Positions 7,945 to 17,057 of a stretch of 32,633 bases of DNA are shown here, piece by piece. The position numbers and the translations under genes were made by a program. Location of the stretch: assembly GCA_013388555.1 (NCBI GenBank), contig JACAFD010000104.1, positions 1 through 32,633 on the forward strand, in the 5' to 3' direction. The DNA comes from Nitrospirota bacterium (GTDB lineage Bacteria; Nitrospirota; Nitrospiria; Nitrospirales; Nitrospiraceae). Position 1 is the stretch's first letter. Each line of letters begins with the position of its first letter. The notes under the pieces are model-generated. The model did not search any database. It was not told the DNA's origin and was given only the letters and a program-made list of their open reading frames with translations.

Positions 7945-8748
7945 CTATCGGAGACCTAGCACGTCCATCATGTCGTACAAGCCAGGAGGTTGCCGGACCA
8001 CCCACTGAGCGGCACGCAAGGCGCCTCCTGCGAAGGTATCTCTGTTACTCGCTCGATGCGTCACCTCGATACGTTCACCCATTCCGCCGAAGAGAATTGT
8101 ATGGTCACCAACAATGTCGCCGGCACGAATTGTTTGTATTCCGATCTCGCCTTTTTTCCGTTCCCCAACCAGGCCTTTTCTGGAATAGACGCCGACCTGA
8201 TTCAGGTCGCGGCCCACAGCCTTTGCCAGGACTTCTGCAATCTTGAGCGCGGTCCCGCTCGGTGCATCTTTTTTGAGACGATGGTGCGCCTCAATCACCT
8301 CGATGTCGTATTCGTCCCCTAGAGTTTTTGCCATCTCGCCGATGACTTTGTAGATGAGGTTGACCCCTACGCTCATATTAGGGGACAGCACGATTGGAGA
8401 TTGGGATGCAAGAAATTGCAGCTCTGCGAGGTGGGGAGCGGAAAATCCCGTCGTGCCGATCACCATGGCTCGTCGATGTTTTGCCGTTGCGCGTAAGTGA
8501 AGTAGTGTAGCCTCTGGATTTGAGAAATCGATGACTACCTCGCCTCGATCAAGAAGCGCCGTAAAATCGTCGGTAATCGGAACACCTGCGTGGCCACAGC
8601 CCGCTGTTTCCCCCGCGTCTTTACCCAACGCACGATGGCCTTTCCCTTCGATTGCACCGGATAACGTCAAGAAGGTCGAGTCCCTAATTAGCGCGACCAG
8701 TCGACAGCCCATACGACCAGCGGCCCCTGCAACTATGACGTTGATCAT
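7945..8748 (-). CDS. dapB: 4-hydroxy-tetrahydrodipicolinate reductase
   Basis: 267 aa, normal length. It reduces the DapA product to tetrahydrodipicolinate with NAD(P)H in the diaminopimelate/lysine pathway. The N-terminal Rossmann motif is VAGAAGRMGCRL (residues 6-17). Further motifs are VIDFSNPEA, the substrate-binding loop VIGTTGFS, and the catalytic/DHDP-binding EAHHRLKKDAPSGTA near residue 155, with paired His and Lys. GERKKGEIGIQTIRAGDIVGDH follows, as in all DapB. It ends a minus-strand group after lysA and dapA; dapA stops 21 bases upstream of this ATG. Confidence 0.96.
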   Translation of the reverse strand: MINVIVAGAAGRMGCRLVALIRDSTFLTLSGAIEGKGHRALGKDAGETAGCGHAGVPITDDFTALLDRGEVVIDFSNPEATLLHLRATAKHRRAMVIGTTGFSAPHLAELQFLASQSPIVLSPNMSVGVNLIYKVIGEMAKTLGDEYDIEVIEAHHRLKKDAPSGTALKIAEVLAKAVGRDLNQVGVYSRKGLVGERKKGEIGIQTIRAGDIVGDHTILFGGMGERIEVTHRASNRDTFAGGALRAAQWVVRQPPGLYDMMDVLGLR

Positions 8749-8769
8749 CCAAACCCCGATTGCCTCGCG

Positions 8770-9642
8770 TTAAATGAGGCCTGCGTCCTTTAAGGCCCGT
8801 GCAAGCTGGTCCTTTGTCTCGGTCGCCATGGCACAAAGCGGCAGACGCAGCTCCGGGTCGATCTTTCCCATCATGCCTAGGGCAGTTTTTACCGGGATCG
8901 GATTGGTCTCGTAGAAGAGGGCGTTGAACAGCGGCGACAAAGCGAAATGAATCCGTCGAGCCTCGTCGATTCGGCCACTCAAAAATGCCTGGACCAATTG
9001 AGCCATCTGGGATGGAGCGATGTTCGACGTCACGCTAATGACCCCCTTCCCTCCGACTGCCATCATAGGCAACGTTAGGGCATCATCTCCTGCCAGGACC
9101 GTTATTCTATCCCCACAGGTTTGCGCAATCTCGGAAGCCTGCTGGACTGACCCGCTCCCTTCTTTGATCCCGACGATGTTCTGCAACCCGCAGAGCCTCG
9201 CGACAGTGGATGGCAACATGTTCACGCCGGTGCGTCCAGGAATGTTATAGAGGATCTGCGGAAGCTCGACCGATTCTGCGATCAGTTTGTAATGCCGGTA
9301 CAGGCCCTCTTGCGGCGGCTTGTTGTAGTAGGGAGTAATGATCAGCGCTCCATCGGCCCCTGCCTGCTTGGCGTGTTTCGTGAGGGACACAGCTTCGGCC
9401 GTGCTGTTGGACCCGGTCCCAGCAATTACAGGGACGCGTCGGTTAACTGCCTCGACGGTCAGCTCGATCACGCGGTGGTGCTCTTGGTGTGAGAGGGTGG
9501 CGGATTCGCCTGTGGTGCCGCAGGGTACAATCCCGTTCGTCCCGTTGGCAATTTGCCACTCGATAAGATCACCGAAGGCTTGCTCGTCGACTTTCCCGTT
9601 GCGGAACGGAGTCACGATGGCAATCAATGTACCTATAAACAT
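8770..9642 (-). CDS. dapA: 4-hydroxy-tetrahydrodipicolinate synthase
   Basis: 290 aa, normal for the family. It condenses pyruvate with aspartate semialdehyde, the first committed step to diaminopimelate. The TIM-barrel signatures are present: start FIGTLIAIVTPFRNGKVD, PCGTTGESATLSHQEH near residue 40, the catalytic Tyr in LYNIPGRTGVN near residue 132, and the Schiff-base Lys in IVGIKEGSGSV near residue 160. GDDALTLPMMAVGGKGVISV follows. It lies between lysA (stop 40 bases upstream) and dapB in the same direction, matching their shared pathway. Confidence 0.97.
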   Translation of the reverse strand: MFIGTLIAIVTPFRNGKVDEQAFGDLIEWQIANGTNGIVPCGTTGESATLSHQEHHRVIELTVEAVNRRVPVIAGTGSNSTAEAVSLTKHAKQAGADGALIITPYYNKPPQEGLYRHYKLIAESVELPQILYNIPGRTGVNMLPSTVARLCGLQNIVGIKEGSGSVQQASEIAQTCGDRITVLAGDDALTLPMMAVGGKGVISVTSNIAPSQMAQLVQAFLSGRIDEARRIHFALSPLFNALFYETNPIPVKTALGMMGKIDPELRLPLCAMATETKDQLARALKDAGLI

Positions 9643-9682
9643 GGGACTCTTTCACCAAGGACACAGCTGTTCCGCCGGTTTC

Positions 9683-10945
9683 TCAATTGAGAAACGCCGG
9701 AATCATTTCGTCCTTGACCAGATCGTCGTAGGTCTCCCTGGTCTTGATGACGTGGATTTCCCCGTCTTTGATCAGGACCTCCGGTACTCGTGGTCGCGAA
9801 TTGTAATTGGAGGCCATCACAAAACCATAGGCCCCCGCGCTCATCACCGCGAGCATGTCATCCGGATTGACCTCCGGCAATGACCGGTCCTTCGCCAGAA
9901 AATCACCGGACTCACAAACCGGGCCGACAACATCTACATTGTGCTTGGGCCGCTGCAACACCGCCTCGGACAAGGGGCGAATTTCATGATAGGCCCCGTA
10001 GAGGCTCGGTCTGATCAGGTCGTTCATGGCCGCATCGACAATAATAAACCGTTTCGCTTCGCCGTCCTTCCGATACAACACCTTCGTCACAAGGATGCCG
10101 GCGTTGCCAACGATGACACGGCCCGGCTCCATGATGAGGGTCACATTCAAATTCCTCAAAAGCGGCGATACGGCATCCGCAAGATCTTGCGGCAGCGGCG
10201 GTGTTTCGTCTGAGTAGGTAATGCCAAGGCCGCCCCCGATATTGACATACCGGATGTTGATCCCCTGGGATTTTAAGGCTTCAACCAGCTTGACGACCTT
10301 CTTCACGGCCTCGACAAACGGCGTAACTTCCGTCAACTGCGACCCGATATGCTTATGGACCCCGACGACATCGATGTTGGCAAGCGAGGAAGCCAGCGTG
10401 AATTCTTCAAGCGCGCGATCGGCGGCGATTCCGAACTTGCTTTTCTTGAGACCGGTCGAAATGTAAGGATGTGTCTTGGGGTCGATGTCTGGATTGATGC
10501 GCAGGGCGACTCTCGCCTTGGTTCCGACAGCCGCAGCAACTTCATTAAGCGCCCGCAACTCAGCCGGAGATTCGACGTTGAACATGAGGATGCCAGCCTG
10601 CAAAGCCTCGCGAATCTCCTCAGCATTCTTGCCGACACCTGCGAATACGATCTTTGAGGGAGGAACACCCGCTTTGAGCGCCCGAAAGAGCTCTCCGCCG
10701 GACACAATATCCACTCCGCCCCCCTCCTGTGCCATGAGACGGAGGATCGCGATATTGGAATTTGCCTTCATGGCGAAGGCGATTATATGGGGTACGCTCT
10801 TGAAGGCTCCGTCGTAGGCTCGAAAATGACGGACCAGGGTTTCATAGCTGTAGATATAACAGGGTGTACCGACCTCTTTCGCAATCCGGCTGACCGGCAC
10901 CTGTTCGCAATAGAGTTCGCCATGTCGATACTCGAAACTATGCAT
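9683..10945 (-). CDS. lysA: Diaminopimelate decarboxylase
   Basis: 420 aa from the ATG at 10945, starting MHSFEYRHGELYCEQVPV, the form usual for LysA. An in-frame ATG at 10960 (MKIPLMHS) is an alternative. The PLP lysine is in IIAFAMKANSN, with HKHIGSQL, the glycine loop NIGGGLGI, EPGR, and the active-site GPVCESGDFLAKDR across the dimer. It decarboxylates meso-DAP to lysine. The start codon overlaps the end of the upstream radical SAM gene: bases 10945-10938 read ATGCATAG, so the last codons of one gene are the first of the next. With no clear ribosome site of its own, translation is probably coupled to that gene. Confidence 0.95.
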   Translation of the reverse strand: MHSFEYRHGELYCEQVPVSRIAKEVGTPCYIYSYETLVRHFRAYDGAFKSVPHIIAFAMKANSNIAILRLMAQEGGGVDIVSGGELFRALKAGVPPSKIVFAGVGKNAEEIREALQAGILMFNVESPAELRALNEVAAAVGTKARVALRINPDIDPKTHPYISTGLKKSKFGIAADRALEEFTLASSLANIDVVGVHKHIGSQLTEVTPFVEAVKKVVKLVEALKSQGINIRYVNIGGGLGITYSDETPPLPQDLADAVSPLLRNLNVTLIMEPGRVIVGNAGILVTKVLYRKDGEAKRFIIVDAAMNDLIRPSLYGAYHEIRPLSEAVLQRPKHNVDVVGPVCESGDFLAKDRSLPEVNPDDMLAVMSAGAYGFVMASNYNSRPRVPEVLIKDGEIHVIKTRETYDDLVKDEMIPAFLN

Positions 10946-12890
10946 CAGAGGAATCTTCATTGAGATGTTCGAGGCCTGTGAGCGAGAAGCCTTGCAAACC
11001 TGCAAGGGAGGAATTCTGCAAGGCAGCCTCAAAGGCATCCTTGAACTTACGAAAGCGGACCTTCACATTCGGAATTGCGACCTTCATCGCGTCCGAATCC
11101 ATCAATGTCTTGAGGGCATCGGGAGTGGCCAGCTTGAGGTGCTCGAAATTGACGATGATGTCCATGCGTGCATGATTGGCGGCTTCCTTGATCCGTTTGA
11201 TCAATTCCAATGCATTCAGGCGATCGAGGGTGCCATCAAGGTCCACGAACAAAGCCGCAAACTTGTCATGCCGCTTGGCCTTGATGTGGAATATCATCTG
11301 TTGCGAAGAGAGCGCGTTCGGATCTAACGCCTGTTTCAAGGCATGCAGCGCGCTCGGAACCAATTGCTCTTTGTCCAACACCGGAAGCTTCGCTTGGAGA
11401 TTCTTCAATACGCCTGCGAGCGGCGACAGGGACGCTTTCGGGCAGGTTCTCTTAACCAACTTCCTGAACTCCCGATTCATCTCCAATCTCGGAATGAACC
11501 GTTGACTCGTGCCCGACAGTCGTTTCCAGATTGAGGAGATCGAGTAGAACTGATGGTTGGCCCAGTGGAAACCATCTTGTAGTTGCTCGACCGTCATCCG
11601 GCTCGGCTGGAACACGACATGCTTGCCGTCGTATTTCGCCCAATCCCTATCGAAGATACGACCGGATTTTTCGAAGCGGTCGAACAATTGCGTTCCAGGA
11701 AGAGGCGTCAACACGTTGAAGTAGGCCAATTCCACCTGGTTCTTTGTCAAGAAGTCAACCGCCCGTTCAAACACGGTCACATCATCGCTGTCGAATCCGA
11801 ACACGATCCCGGGATTCACCATGATCCCGTAATCGTGGAACATCTTGATCTCTTTGGAGAACTTCAGAACCCGGTTAAAGGGTTTGTTTGTTTCATCCAG
11901 CGCGTCTTCATCGAGCGATTCCATACCGACAAACACCGACACGCAGCCGCTCTCTGCCGCAAGCTTGACCATCTCCTCATCGTCGGCTAGGAACATCGTT
12001 GACTGGCAGCCCCATTTAAGCTTGAGCGGCTTCAGCGCAGCCCAGAGCTCACGGCAATAGGCACGGTTGCTGTTGTGCAAGTCATCGACAAACGCGACGA
12101 TGCTGCCGTCCTCTATGCCGACTCGAATCTTAAGCGTAGTGAGGAAGGCTTTCCACATCGGCTCATCGCGCACTCGCTCGACCAACTCACTACGAATCCA
12201 CCGCTGAACATTCCGAAGCTCCGTGATGACTTCCTTCACCGGCCGCCGCCGCGTGGTCTTCCCATTAAACGGGGACACACTGCAAAACTCGCAATCGAAA
12301 TGACACCCACGGGTCGTGAAACTACACTGTCTCGTCATGTAGGAGTCGGGACTCAGCAAATCGACGCGCGGGCTCCTGTAATTCTCCAGAGAAGGAAATG
12401 AGGTCATCTTGTATATGCGCTGCATCTTTCCCGCCTCATAGTCCGCCACCAATTGTGGCCAGAGATCTTCGGCTTCTCCACAGACGATCGCATCCGCGTG
12501 TCGAAGCGCTTCGTCGGGGCAGTAGGTGGGATGAACCCCCCCCATGACGATCGTCTTACCTCGCTTGCGAAACTCTGCTGCAATCTCGTAGGCGCGAGGG
12601 GCATAGCAGGTAAACATGGAGAGGCCAACCATGTCACAGGGAAAGTCGTAGTCGATATCGTGAACCGCTTCATCGACCAGACTGACTTCCCAATTGGCCG
12701 GCGTATAGGCCGCGATGGTCGGCAAGCTCAGCTTGGGAAACCACACCGCGCGCCGTTCCGACGCGGTCAATCTATAGGGGTTATTGCGAGGATAAGGATC
12801 GACTAGCAATAGCCGCTTGCCCGGTATGGGCTTGACCGTCGGTGCCTGCCCAACGAGCTGATTGTGCCGCGTAGGTTGAATAAGCTCCAT
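10938..12890 (-). CDS. B12-binding-type radical SAM protein with C-terminal STAS-like domain
   Basis: 650 aa. Residues about 20-160 resemble the cobalamin-binding Rossmann domain of BchE/P-methylase-type proteins (RLLLVDPYPRNNPYRL, MVGLSMFTC, VMGGVHPTYCPDEAL, VCGEAEDLWPQL), though the DxHxxG cobalt-ligand motif is not evident. The radical SAM cluster motif is GCHFDCEFC (Cys196, Cys200, Cys203). FVGMESLDEDALDETNK and VNPGIVFGFDSDD follow, then a DUF4070-type region. From about residue 540 the sequence FAALFVDLDGTLDRLNALEL, IIVNFEHLKLATPDAL resembles a STAS domain. A double ribosome site (AAGGAGGTAAGGAGG) lies upstream of the ATG. It heads the lysA-dapA-dapB group; no link to lysine synthesis is known to me. 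The substrate is unknown. Confidence 0.85.
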   Translation of the reverse strand: MELIQPTRHNQLVGQAPTVKPIPGKRLLLVDPYPRNNPYRLTASERRAVWFPKLSLPTIAAYTPANWEVSLVDEAVHDIDYDFPCDMVGLSMFTCYAPRAYEIAAEFRKRGKTIVMGGVHPTYCPDEALRHADAIVCGEAEDLWPQLVADYEAGKMQRIYKMTSFPSLENYRSPRVDLLSPDSYMTRQCSFTTRGCHFDCEFCSVSPFNGKTTRRRPVKEVITELRNVQRWIRSELVERVRDEPMWKAFLTTLKIRVGIEDGSIVAFVDDLHNSNRAYCRELWAALKPLKLKWGCQSTMFLADDEEMVKLAAESGCVSVFVGMESLDEDALDETNKPFNRVLKFSKEIKMFHDYGIMVNPGIVFGFDSDDVTVFERAVDFLTKNQVELAYFNVLTPLPGTQLFDRFEKSGRIFDRDWAKYDGKHVVFQPSRMTVEQLQDGFHWANHQFYSISSIWKRLSGTSQRFIPRLEMNREFRKLVKRTCPKASLSPLAGVLKNLQAKLPVLDKEQLVPSALHALKQALDPNALSSQQMIFHIKAKRHDKFAALFVDLDGTLDRLNALELIKRIKEAANHARMDIIVNFEHLKLATPDALKTLMDSDAMKVAIPNVKVRFRKFKDAFEAALQNSSLAGLQGFSLTGLEHLNEDSSDA

Positions 12891-13159
12891 GAATCGATCC
12901 TCCTTACCTCCTTCCGGCTATTCGGCTGAGGCGGTCAATAGGTTCGTTAAAGTGTTTGTGGCGGCCCAATGGTTGTCTTACTGTGCTTTGTCGTCAGAGC
13001 GGACTGTGCTTCGCATGCTCGGCTTCGAAGCGCTCTCAATCCGCGAGGTATGGTTCCGCTATCTCCCTTACAGAATGTTCTACAGCGAGAACAAATATCA
13101 ATTCTCTTCAGTATAGCCGTATCTTGCCATTGAGGTCTAGCAAGAATGGCGCATGAACA
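12891..13159. other. Spacer holding the leader of the radical SAM-lysA group
   Basis: 269 bases between the LptM-like lipoprotein gene and the radical SAM gene, both minus strand. Minus-strand AAGGAGGTAAGGAGG at 12900-12914 is a very strong double ribosome site. A TATACT (13115-13110) is the best -10 candidate, with a poor -35 (TAGACC) 18 bases before it. A GCCATT/AATGGC stem near 13127-13151 might end the arg transcript, but no U-run follows. No gene seen. Confidence 0.4.
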
Positions 13160-13435
13160 TTACCTTGTTCCCACAGGTTGCAACGGGGGGAGGTTGACAT
13201 CCTGCCCCTGGAGCGCTGAGTCCGGTTCTTCCGGTTCTGGCTCGGCGGGTTCGATCACCGATGCGTCCTTGCGGCGCTTCTCCTCGAGCGACTCTAACGT
13301 CTTTTGCCGCTCGATGGTCGCATTCACACCGACACGTTCAGGAGGAATCGGCGACCCCACGGTCCCGCAGCCCATCAATATGACCATCATCATGCCTGCC
13401 GCGATGGAAGGCGCACTCGTCACCCGCATCTTCAC
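13160..13435 (-). CDS. Small LptM-like lipoprotein
   Basis: 91 aa, translated from a GTG that overlaps the argH stop (GTGA, 13435-13432); an ATG two codons later is an alternative. The signal peptide runs MKMRVTSAPSIAAGMMMVILMGC, with lipid attachment at about Cys23. The mature N-terminus CGTVGSPIPPERVGV resembles the CGxKGPLxxP start of LptM (YifL) lipoproteins that stabilise the LPS translocon LptD. The rest is a charged linker (ERQKTLESLEEKRRKD, EPAEPEPEEPD) and a short tail. In Proteobacteria lptM sits beside lysA/dapF; here it trails argH and precedes the lysA group. Function by resemblance only. Confidence 0.7.
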   Translation of the reverse strand: MKMRVTSAPSIAAGMMMVILMGCGTVGSPIPPERVGVNATIERQKTLESLEEKRRKDASVIEPAEPEPEEPDSALQGQDVNLPPLQPVGTR

Positions 13436-14844
13436 GAAAGCATCCGCTCGAGGTCTTTCATGCGCTGCTCCACTCGCGTTCGGGCGGTTCCACCGACCTG
13501 GGACTTCCGGTCGATCGCGGCGGTGACCGTCAACCGAGCGAACAGACCCTTTTCAATTCGTTCGCAAAAGGTGCGTAGCTCCTCGAGCGAGAAGTCGGTG
13601 AGTTCACGGCCTTGATCCGATGCGGCACGGACCAGACGGCCCGTAATCGCATGCGCTTCACGAAACGGTACTCCCCGGGTCACAAGATAATCCGCAACTT
13701 CCGTGGCCAACATACCGCCACCCTGAACCGCCTGCTTGAGCACATCCCGGTTTACGGTGAGGCGAGGCATCAGTTCCGTCAAGACATCAACTGACGAGAC
13801 GACAGTATCGAGGGCATCGAAGAGCGCCGGCTTATCCTCCTGAAGGTCTCGGTTATAACTCAAGGGCAGGGCCTTGAGCATCGTCAACAGGTTGACGAGA
13901 TGGCCGTAGACACGTCCTGTCTTGCCCCGCACCAGTTCAGGTACATCGGGATTCTTTTTCTGGGGCATCATACTGCTGCCGGTACAGAAGGCATCGGGAA
14001 GCTCGACGAATCGGAATTCTTGTGACGACCAGAGAATCAATTCCTCACTGAGCCGGGACAGATGCATCATGGTGATTGCCAGTGCCGAAGCCACCTCGAT
14101 CATGAAATCTCGATCCGATACGGCATCGAGGCTGTTTTGCGTCAGGGCAGGAAATCCCAACAGCGCAGCGGTGACCCGGCGATCGACCGGATAGTTCGTC
14201 CCCGCGAGCGCGCCGGACCCCAACGGCATGACATTCACGCGCACCGATGCATCGCGAAACCGCCCCTTGTCCCGCTCGATCATTTCCACATAGGCTAGGA
14301 GATGATGGGCAAACAACACCGGCTGAGCACGTTGCAGATGCGTATAGCCAGGCATGGCGACTGTTCGATTCGCCTTCGCCTTTCCTACTAAGACCCGTTG
14401 AAAGTGTTCCAGGCGCGTGACGAGCTGACCAAGTTGATCCCGCAAATAGAGTCGGATGTCCAGTGCAACCTGGTCGTTCCTGCTCCGGCCCGTGTGCAGC
14501 TTGCCGCCAAGCGGACCGATCAACTCTGTCAGCCGGCGCTCAATCGCCATGTGAATGTCTTCATCCTGCCGGGTGAAGCGAAAGCGGCCCCGGTCCAGCT
14601 CCGTCTTCACTGATTCCAGACCTTGCACGATCGTTCTGGTTTCAGAGGGGGTCAGTACGCACGCCTTTCCCAACGTCTTGCAATGGGCGATACTGCCCTG
14701 AATGTCATAGGTATAGAGACGGCGATCGACCGCCACCGAAACGGTAAACGCCTCCACGAGACGGTTCGTCTTCTGTCGAAACCGTCCACCCCATGCCTTC
14801 TCGCCTGCTGGACGTTGCGGCAGACGTCTGCTCTGTCGCCCCAT
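13432..14844 (-). CDS. argH: Argininosuccinate lyase
   Basis: 470 aa. It splits argininosuccinate into arginine and fumarate, the last arginine step. Near the start is KAWGGRFRQKTNRLVEAF, then the DEDIHMAIERRL segment, HTGRSRNDQVALD, the catalytic-base region YTHLQRAQPV, and the fumarase/ASL superfamily signature GSSMMPQKKNPDVPE near residue 300. Length is normal, with a slightly long basic N-terminus ([15 protein letters not shown]). Its ATG overlaps the argG stop as TGATG (14846-14842), so the two are translationally coupled. Confidence 0.97.
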   Translation of the reverse strand: MGRQSRRLPQRPAGEKAWGGRFRQKTNRLVEAFTVSVAVDRRLYTYDIQGSIAHCKTLGKACVLTPSETRTIVQGLESVKTELDRGRFRFTRQDEDIHMAIERRLTELIGPLGGKLHTGRSRNDQVALDIRLYLRDQLGQLVTRLEHFQRVLVGKAKANRTVAMPGYTHLQRAQPVLFAHHLLAYVEMIERDKGRFRDASVRVNVMPLGSGALAGTNYPVDRRVTAALLGFPALTQNSLDAVSDRDFMIEVASALAITMMHLSRLSEELILWSSQEFRFVELPDAFCTGSSMMPQKKNPDVPELVRGKTGRVYGHLVNLLTMLKALPLSYNRDLQEDKPALFDALDTVVSSVDVLTELMPRLTVNRDVLKQAVQGGGMLATEVADYLVTRGVPFREAHAITGRLVRAASDQGRELTDFSLEELRTFCERIEKGLFARLTVTAAIDRKSQVGGTARTRVEQRMKDLERMLS

Positions 14845-16055
14845 CAGGCTGAACCCTTTCCCCGTTGAGCCCTAATTTTCAGACGCAATGCATTCAGACG
14901 GATGAACCCCTCGGCATCTTTCTGGTTATATACGTCGTCTTCTTCGAACGTGGCGATGTCAAGACGATACAATGAATTTTTGGACTTCCGGCCGACCACC
15001 GTGCAATTGCCCTTGTACAACTTGACACGCACAGTCCCCGACACATCCTTCTGGGCCTCATCCATGGCCGTCTGCACCATTTCACGTTCGGGGCTGAACC
15101 AATAGCCGTTGTAGATCAGATCTGCGAATCGTGGAATCAGGCTATCCCTGAAATGGAGCACCTCGCGATCCATGGTCAATGATTCGAGGCCGCGATGTGC
15201 AACATGCAGCATGGTCCCTCCCGGTGTTTCATACACGCCGCGCGACTTCATGCCGACGTAGCGGTTCTCGACCAGATCGACGCGTCCGACCCCATGTGCA
15301 CCGCCCAACCGGTTGAGGTGGGTCAGTAACTTGGCCGGACTCATCTTCTTTCCATCCACCGCGACGGGATCGCCGGCCTCATACTCGATCTCGACCTCGA
15401 GAGGTTTGTTCGGAGCCTGTTCTGGCGACACCGTCATCTGGAAAATTTCATCGGGCGGCGCTTCCCACGGATTTTCGAGAATGCCTCCTTCGTAACTCAC
15501 GTGGAACATGTTGAGGTCCATGCTGTAGGGCTTCGATTTCGTTGCAGTCACAGGGATGCCATGGCGATCGGCATACTCAATCAATTCTCGGCGCGAGCGC
15601 ATGGTCCACTCGCGCCAAGGCGCGATAATCTTGAGCTTCGGCGCAAGGGCTGTGTATGTTAACTCAAACCGCACCTGATCGTTCCGTTTCCCTGTGGCGC
15701 CATGCGAGACCGCCTCGGCGCCTTCTTTCAGGGCTATCTCTGCCTGCCGGCGCGCGATGAGCGGGCGCGCAATCGACGTCCCCAGCAAATAGCACCCTTC
15801 ATACATGGCGTTGCCACGCAACATCGGAAACACATAGTCCTTGACGAATATTTCCCGCAGATCTTCCACATAGACTTTTTTCACGCCGAGCGCCTTCGCT
15901 TTTGCCTTGATCGCTTGGAGATCCTCGCCCTGGCCAAGATCCGCGCAGAATGCGATGACTTCAGCATCATAGGTCTCCTGCAGCCACTTCAAGATTACGG
16001 ACGTATCCAGCCCGCCTGAATAGGCCAACACCACTTTCTTTATGACCTGACTCAT
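14844..16055 (-). CDS. argG: Argininosuccinate synthase
   Basis: 403 aa, normal length for the short class. It joins citrulline and aspartate with ATP. The N-terminal P-loop-like pyrophosphatase motif is [18 protein letters not shown] (residues 8-25). Others are [15 protein letters not shown], the aspartate/citrulline region [26 protein letters not shown], and [20 protein letters not shown]. The ATG overlaps the argF stop (ATGA, 16055-16052) and its stop overlaps the argH start, so it sits in the middle of a tightly packed arginine operon. Confidence 0.98.
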   Translation of the reverse strand: MSQVIKKVVLAYSGGLDTSVILKWLQETYDAEVIAFCADLGQGEDLQAIKAKAKALGVKKVYVEDLREIFVKDYVFPMLRGNAMYEGCYLLGTSIARPLIARRQAEIALKEGAEAVSHGATGKRNDQVRFELTYTALAPKLKIIAPWREWTMRSRRELIEYADRHGIPVTATKSKPYSMDLNMFHVSYEGGILENPWEAPPDEIFQMTVSPEQAPNKPLEVEIEYEAGDPVAVDGKKMSPAKLLTHLNRLGGAHGVGRVDLVENRYVGMKSRGVYETPGGTMLHVAHRGLESLTMDREVLHFRDSLIPRFADLIYNGYWFSPEREMVQTAMDEAQKDVSGTVRVKLYKGNCTVVGRKSKNSLYRLDIATFEEDDVYNQKDAEGFIRLNALRLKIRAQRGKGSA

Positions 16056-17038
16056 CGTCTCGTTCGCCCCCTCTTGCCTGCTAATAGGTTCGTGAGAATG
16101 GCTTTCTGCATATGCAACCGATTCTCCGCCTGGTCGATAATCACTGACTGCGGGCCGTCCAGCACGTCGGCGCTGATTTCCTCACCTCGGTGAGCAGGTA
16201 AACAATGCATGACGATCGCATCGGTTTTGGCGCGTTGCATGAGGCGGCTGTTCACTTGATATGGCGCCAAGACTTTGAGTCTTCGCGCATGCTCCCGCTC
16301 GCGCCCCATGCTGATCCAGACATCGGTATAGATGACGTCGGCTTCCTTCGCAGCCACATTGGGATCGTGCCCGATCTCGATCACCGCTCCGGTTTTTGCC
16401 GCCTCTACCCTTGCCCTGTCGACGACATGCTGCTCAGGCTGATACCCTACTGGACAACCAAGCGTGATGATCATCCCCATCTTCGCCGCTGCCTCGATCA
16501 ATGAATTCGCCACATTATTGCCGTCGCCGATATACGCGATCTTGACCCCCTTCAACCGGCCCTTTTTTTCACGAATGGTCAGGAGATCAGAAAGAGCCTG
16601 ACAAGGATGGCTCAGGTCGGTCAACCCATTGATCACCGGGATCGTCGCTTCCCTCGCCCATTCCTCCACGATAGAGTGGTCGTAGGTGCGAATGACGATC
16701 GCGTCGAGATAGCGCGACAACACGCGCGCCGTATCGGCGATACTTTCCCCGCGCGAGAGCTGAATATCAGCCATGGGCAGCACCAGCGCATGGCCACCCA
16801 GCTGATTCATCCCCGCTTCGAACGACACACGCGTCCTTGTCGATGGTTTCTGGAACAGGAGTCCCAACGTCTTTCCGGGAAGTAGTGGATGCGGAACCCC
16901 GCGCTGCAGTTTGTCTTTTAAGCGAATCGCCGACGCCAGCAAGCTGTCCACCTCCGCCTTGCTGATGGTCGCAACATCCAGCACATCTTTCTTGCCGGCC
17001 CGCCTTCCTGTCGGTTGTGTGGTCATGCCCGTCACATC
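16052..17038 (-). CDS. argF: Ornithine carbamoyltransferase
   Basis: 328 aa from the ATG at 17038 ([10 protein letters not shown]); an ATG five codons on is possible. The frame is open to 17170, but that extension overlaps argD. It makes citrulline from ornithine and carbamoyl phosphate. Motifs: carbamoyl-phosphate loop [11 protein letters not shown] near residue 60, [17 protein letters not shown], ornithine-side [12 protein letters not shown] near residue 140, [11 protein letters not shown], and catalytic [12 protein letters not shown] near residue 275. It follows argD with about 19 bases between stop and start and overlaps argG by four bases. The SMG-loop equivalent reads DVWISMGRE, confirming ornithine rather than aspartate transcarbamylase. 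Confidence 0.96.
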   Translation of the reverse strand, partial: DVTGMTTQPTGRRAGKKDVLDVATISKAEVDSLLASAIRLKDKLQRGVPHPLLPGKTLGLLFQKPSTRTRVSFEAGMNQLGGHALVLPMADIQLSRGESIADTARVLSRYLDAIVIRTYDHSIVEEWAREATIPVINGLTDLSHPCQALSDLLTIREKKGRLKGVKIAYIGDGNNVANSLIEAAAKMGMIITLGCPVGYQPEQHVVDRARVEAAKTGAVIEIGHDPNVAAKEADVIYTDVWISMGREREHARRLKVLAPYQVNSRLMQRAKTDAIVMHCLPAHRGEEISADVLDGPQSVIIDQAENRLHMQKAILTNLLAGKRGRTRR

Positions 17039-17057
17039 CATTCGCCGTGGGGTCGTC

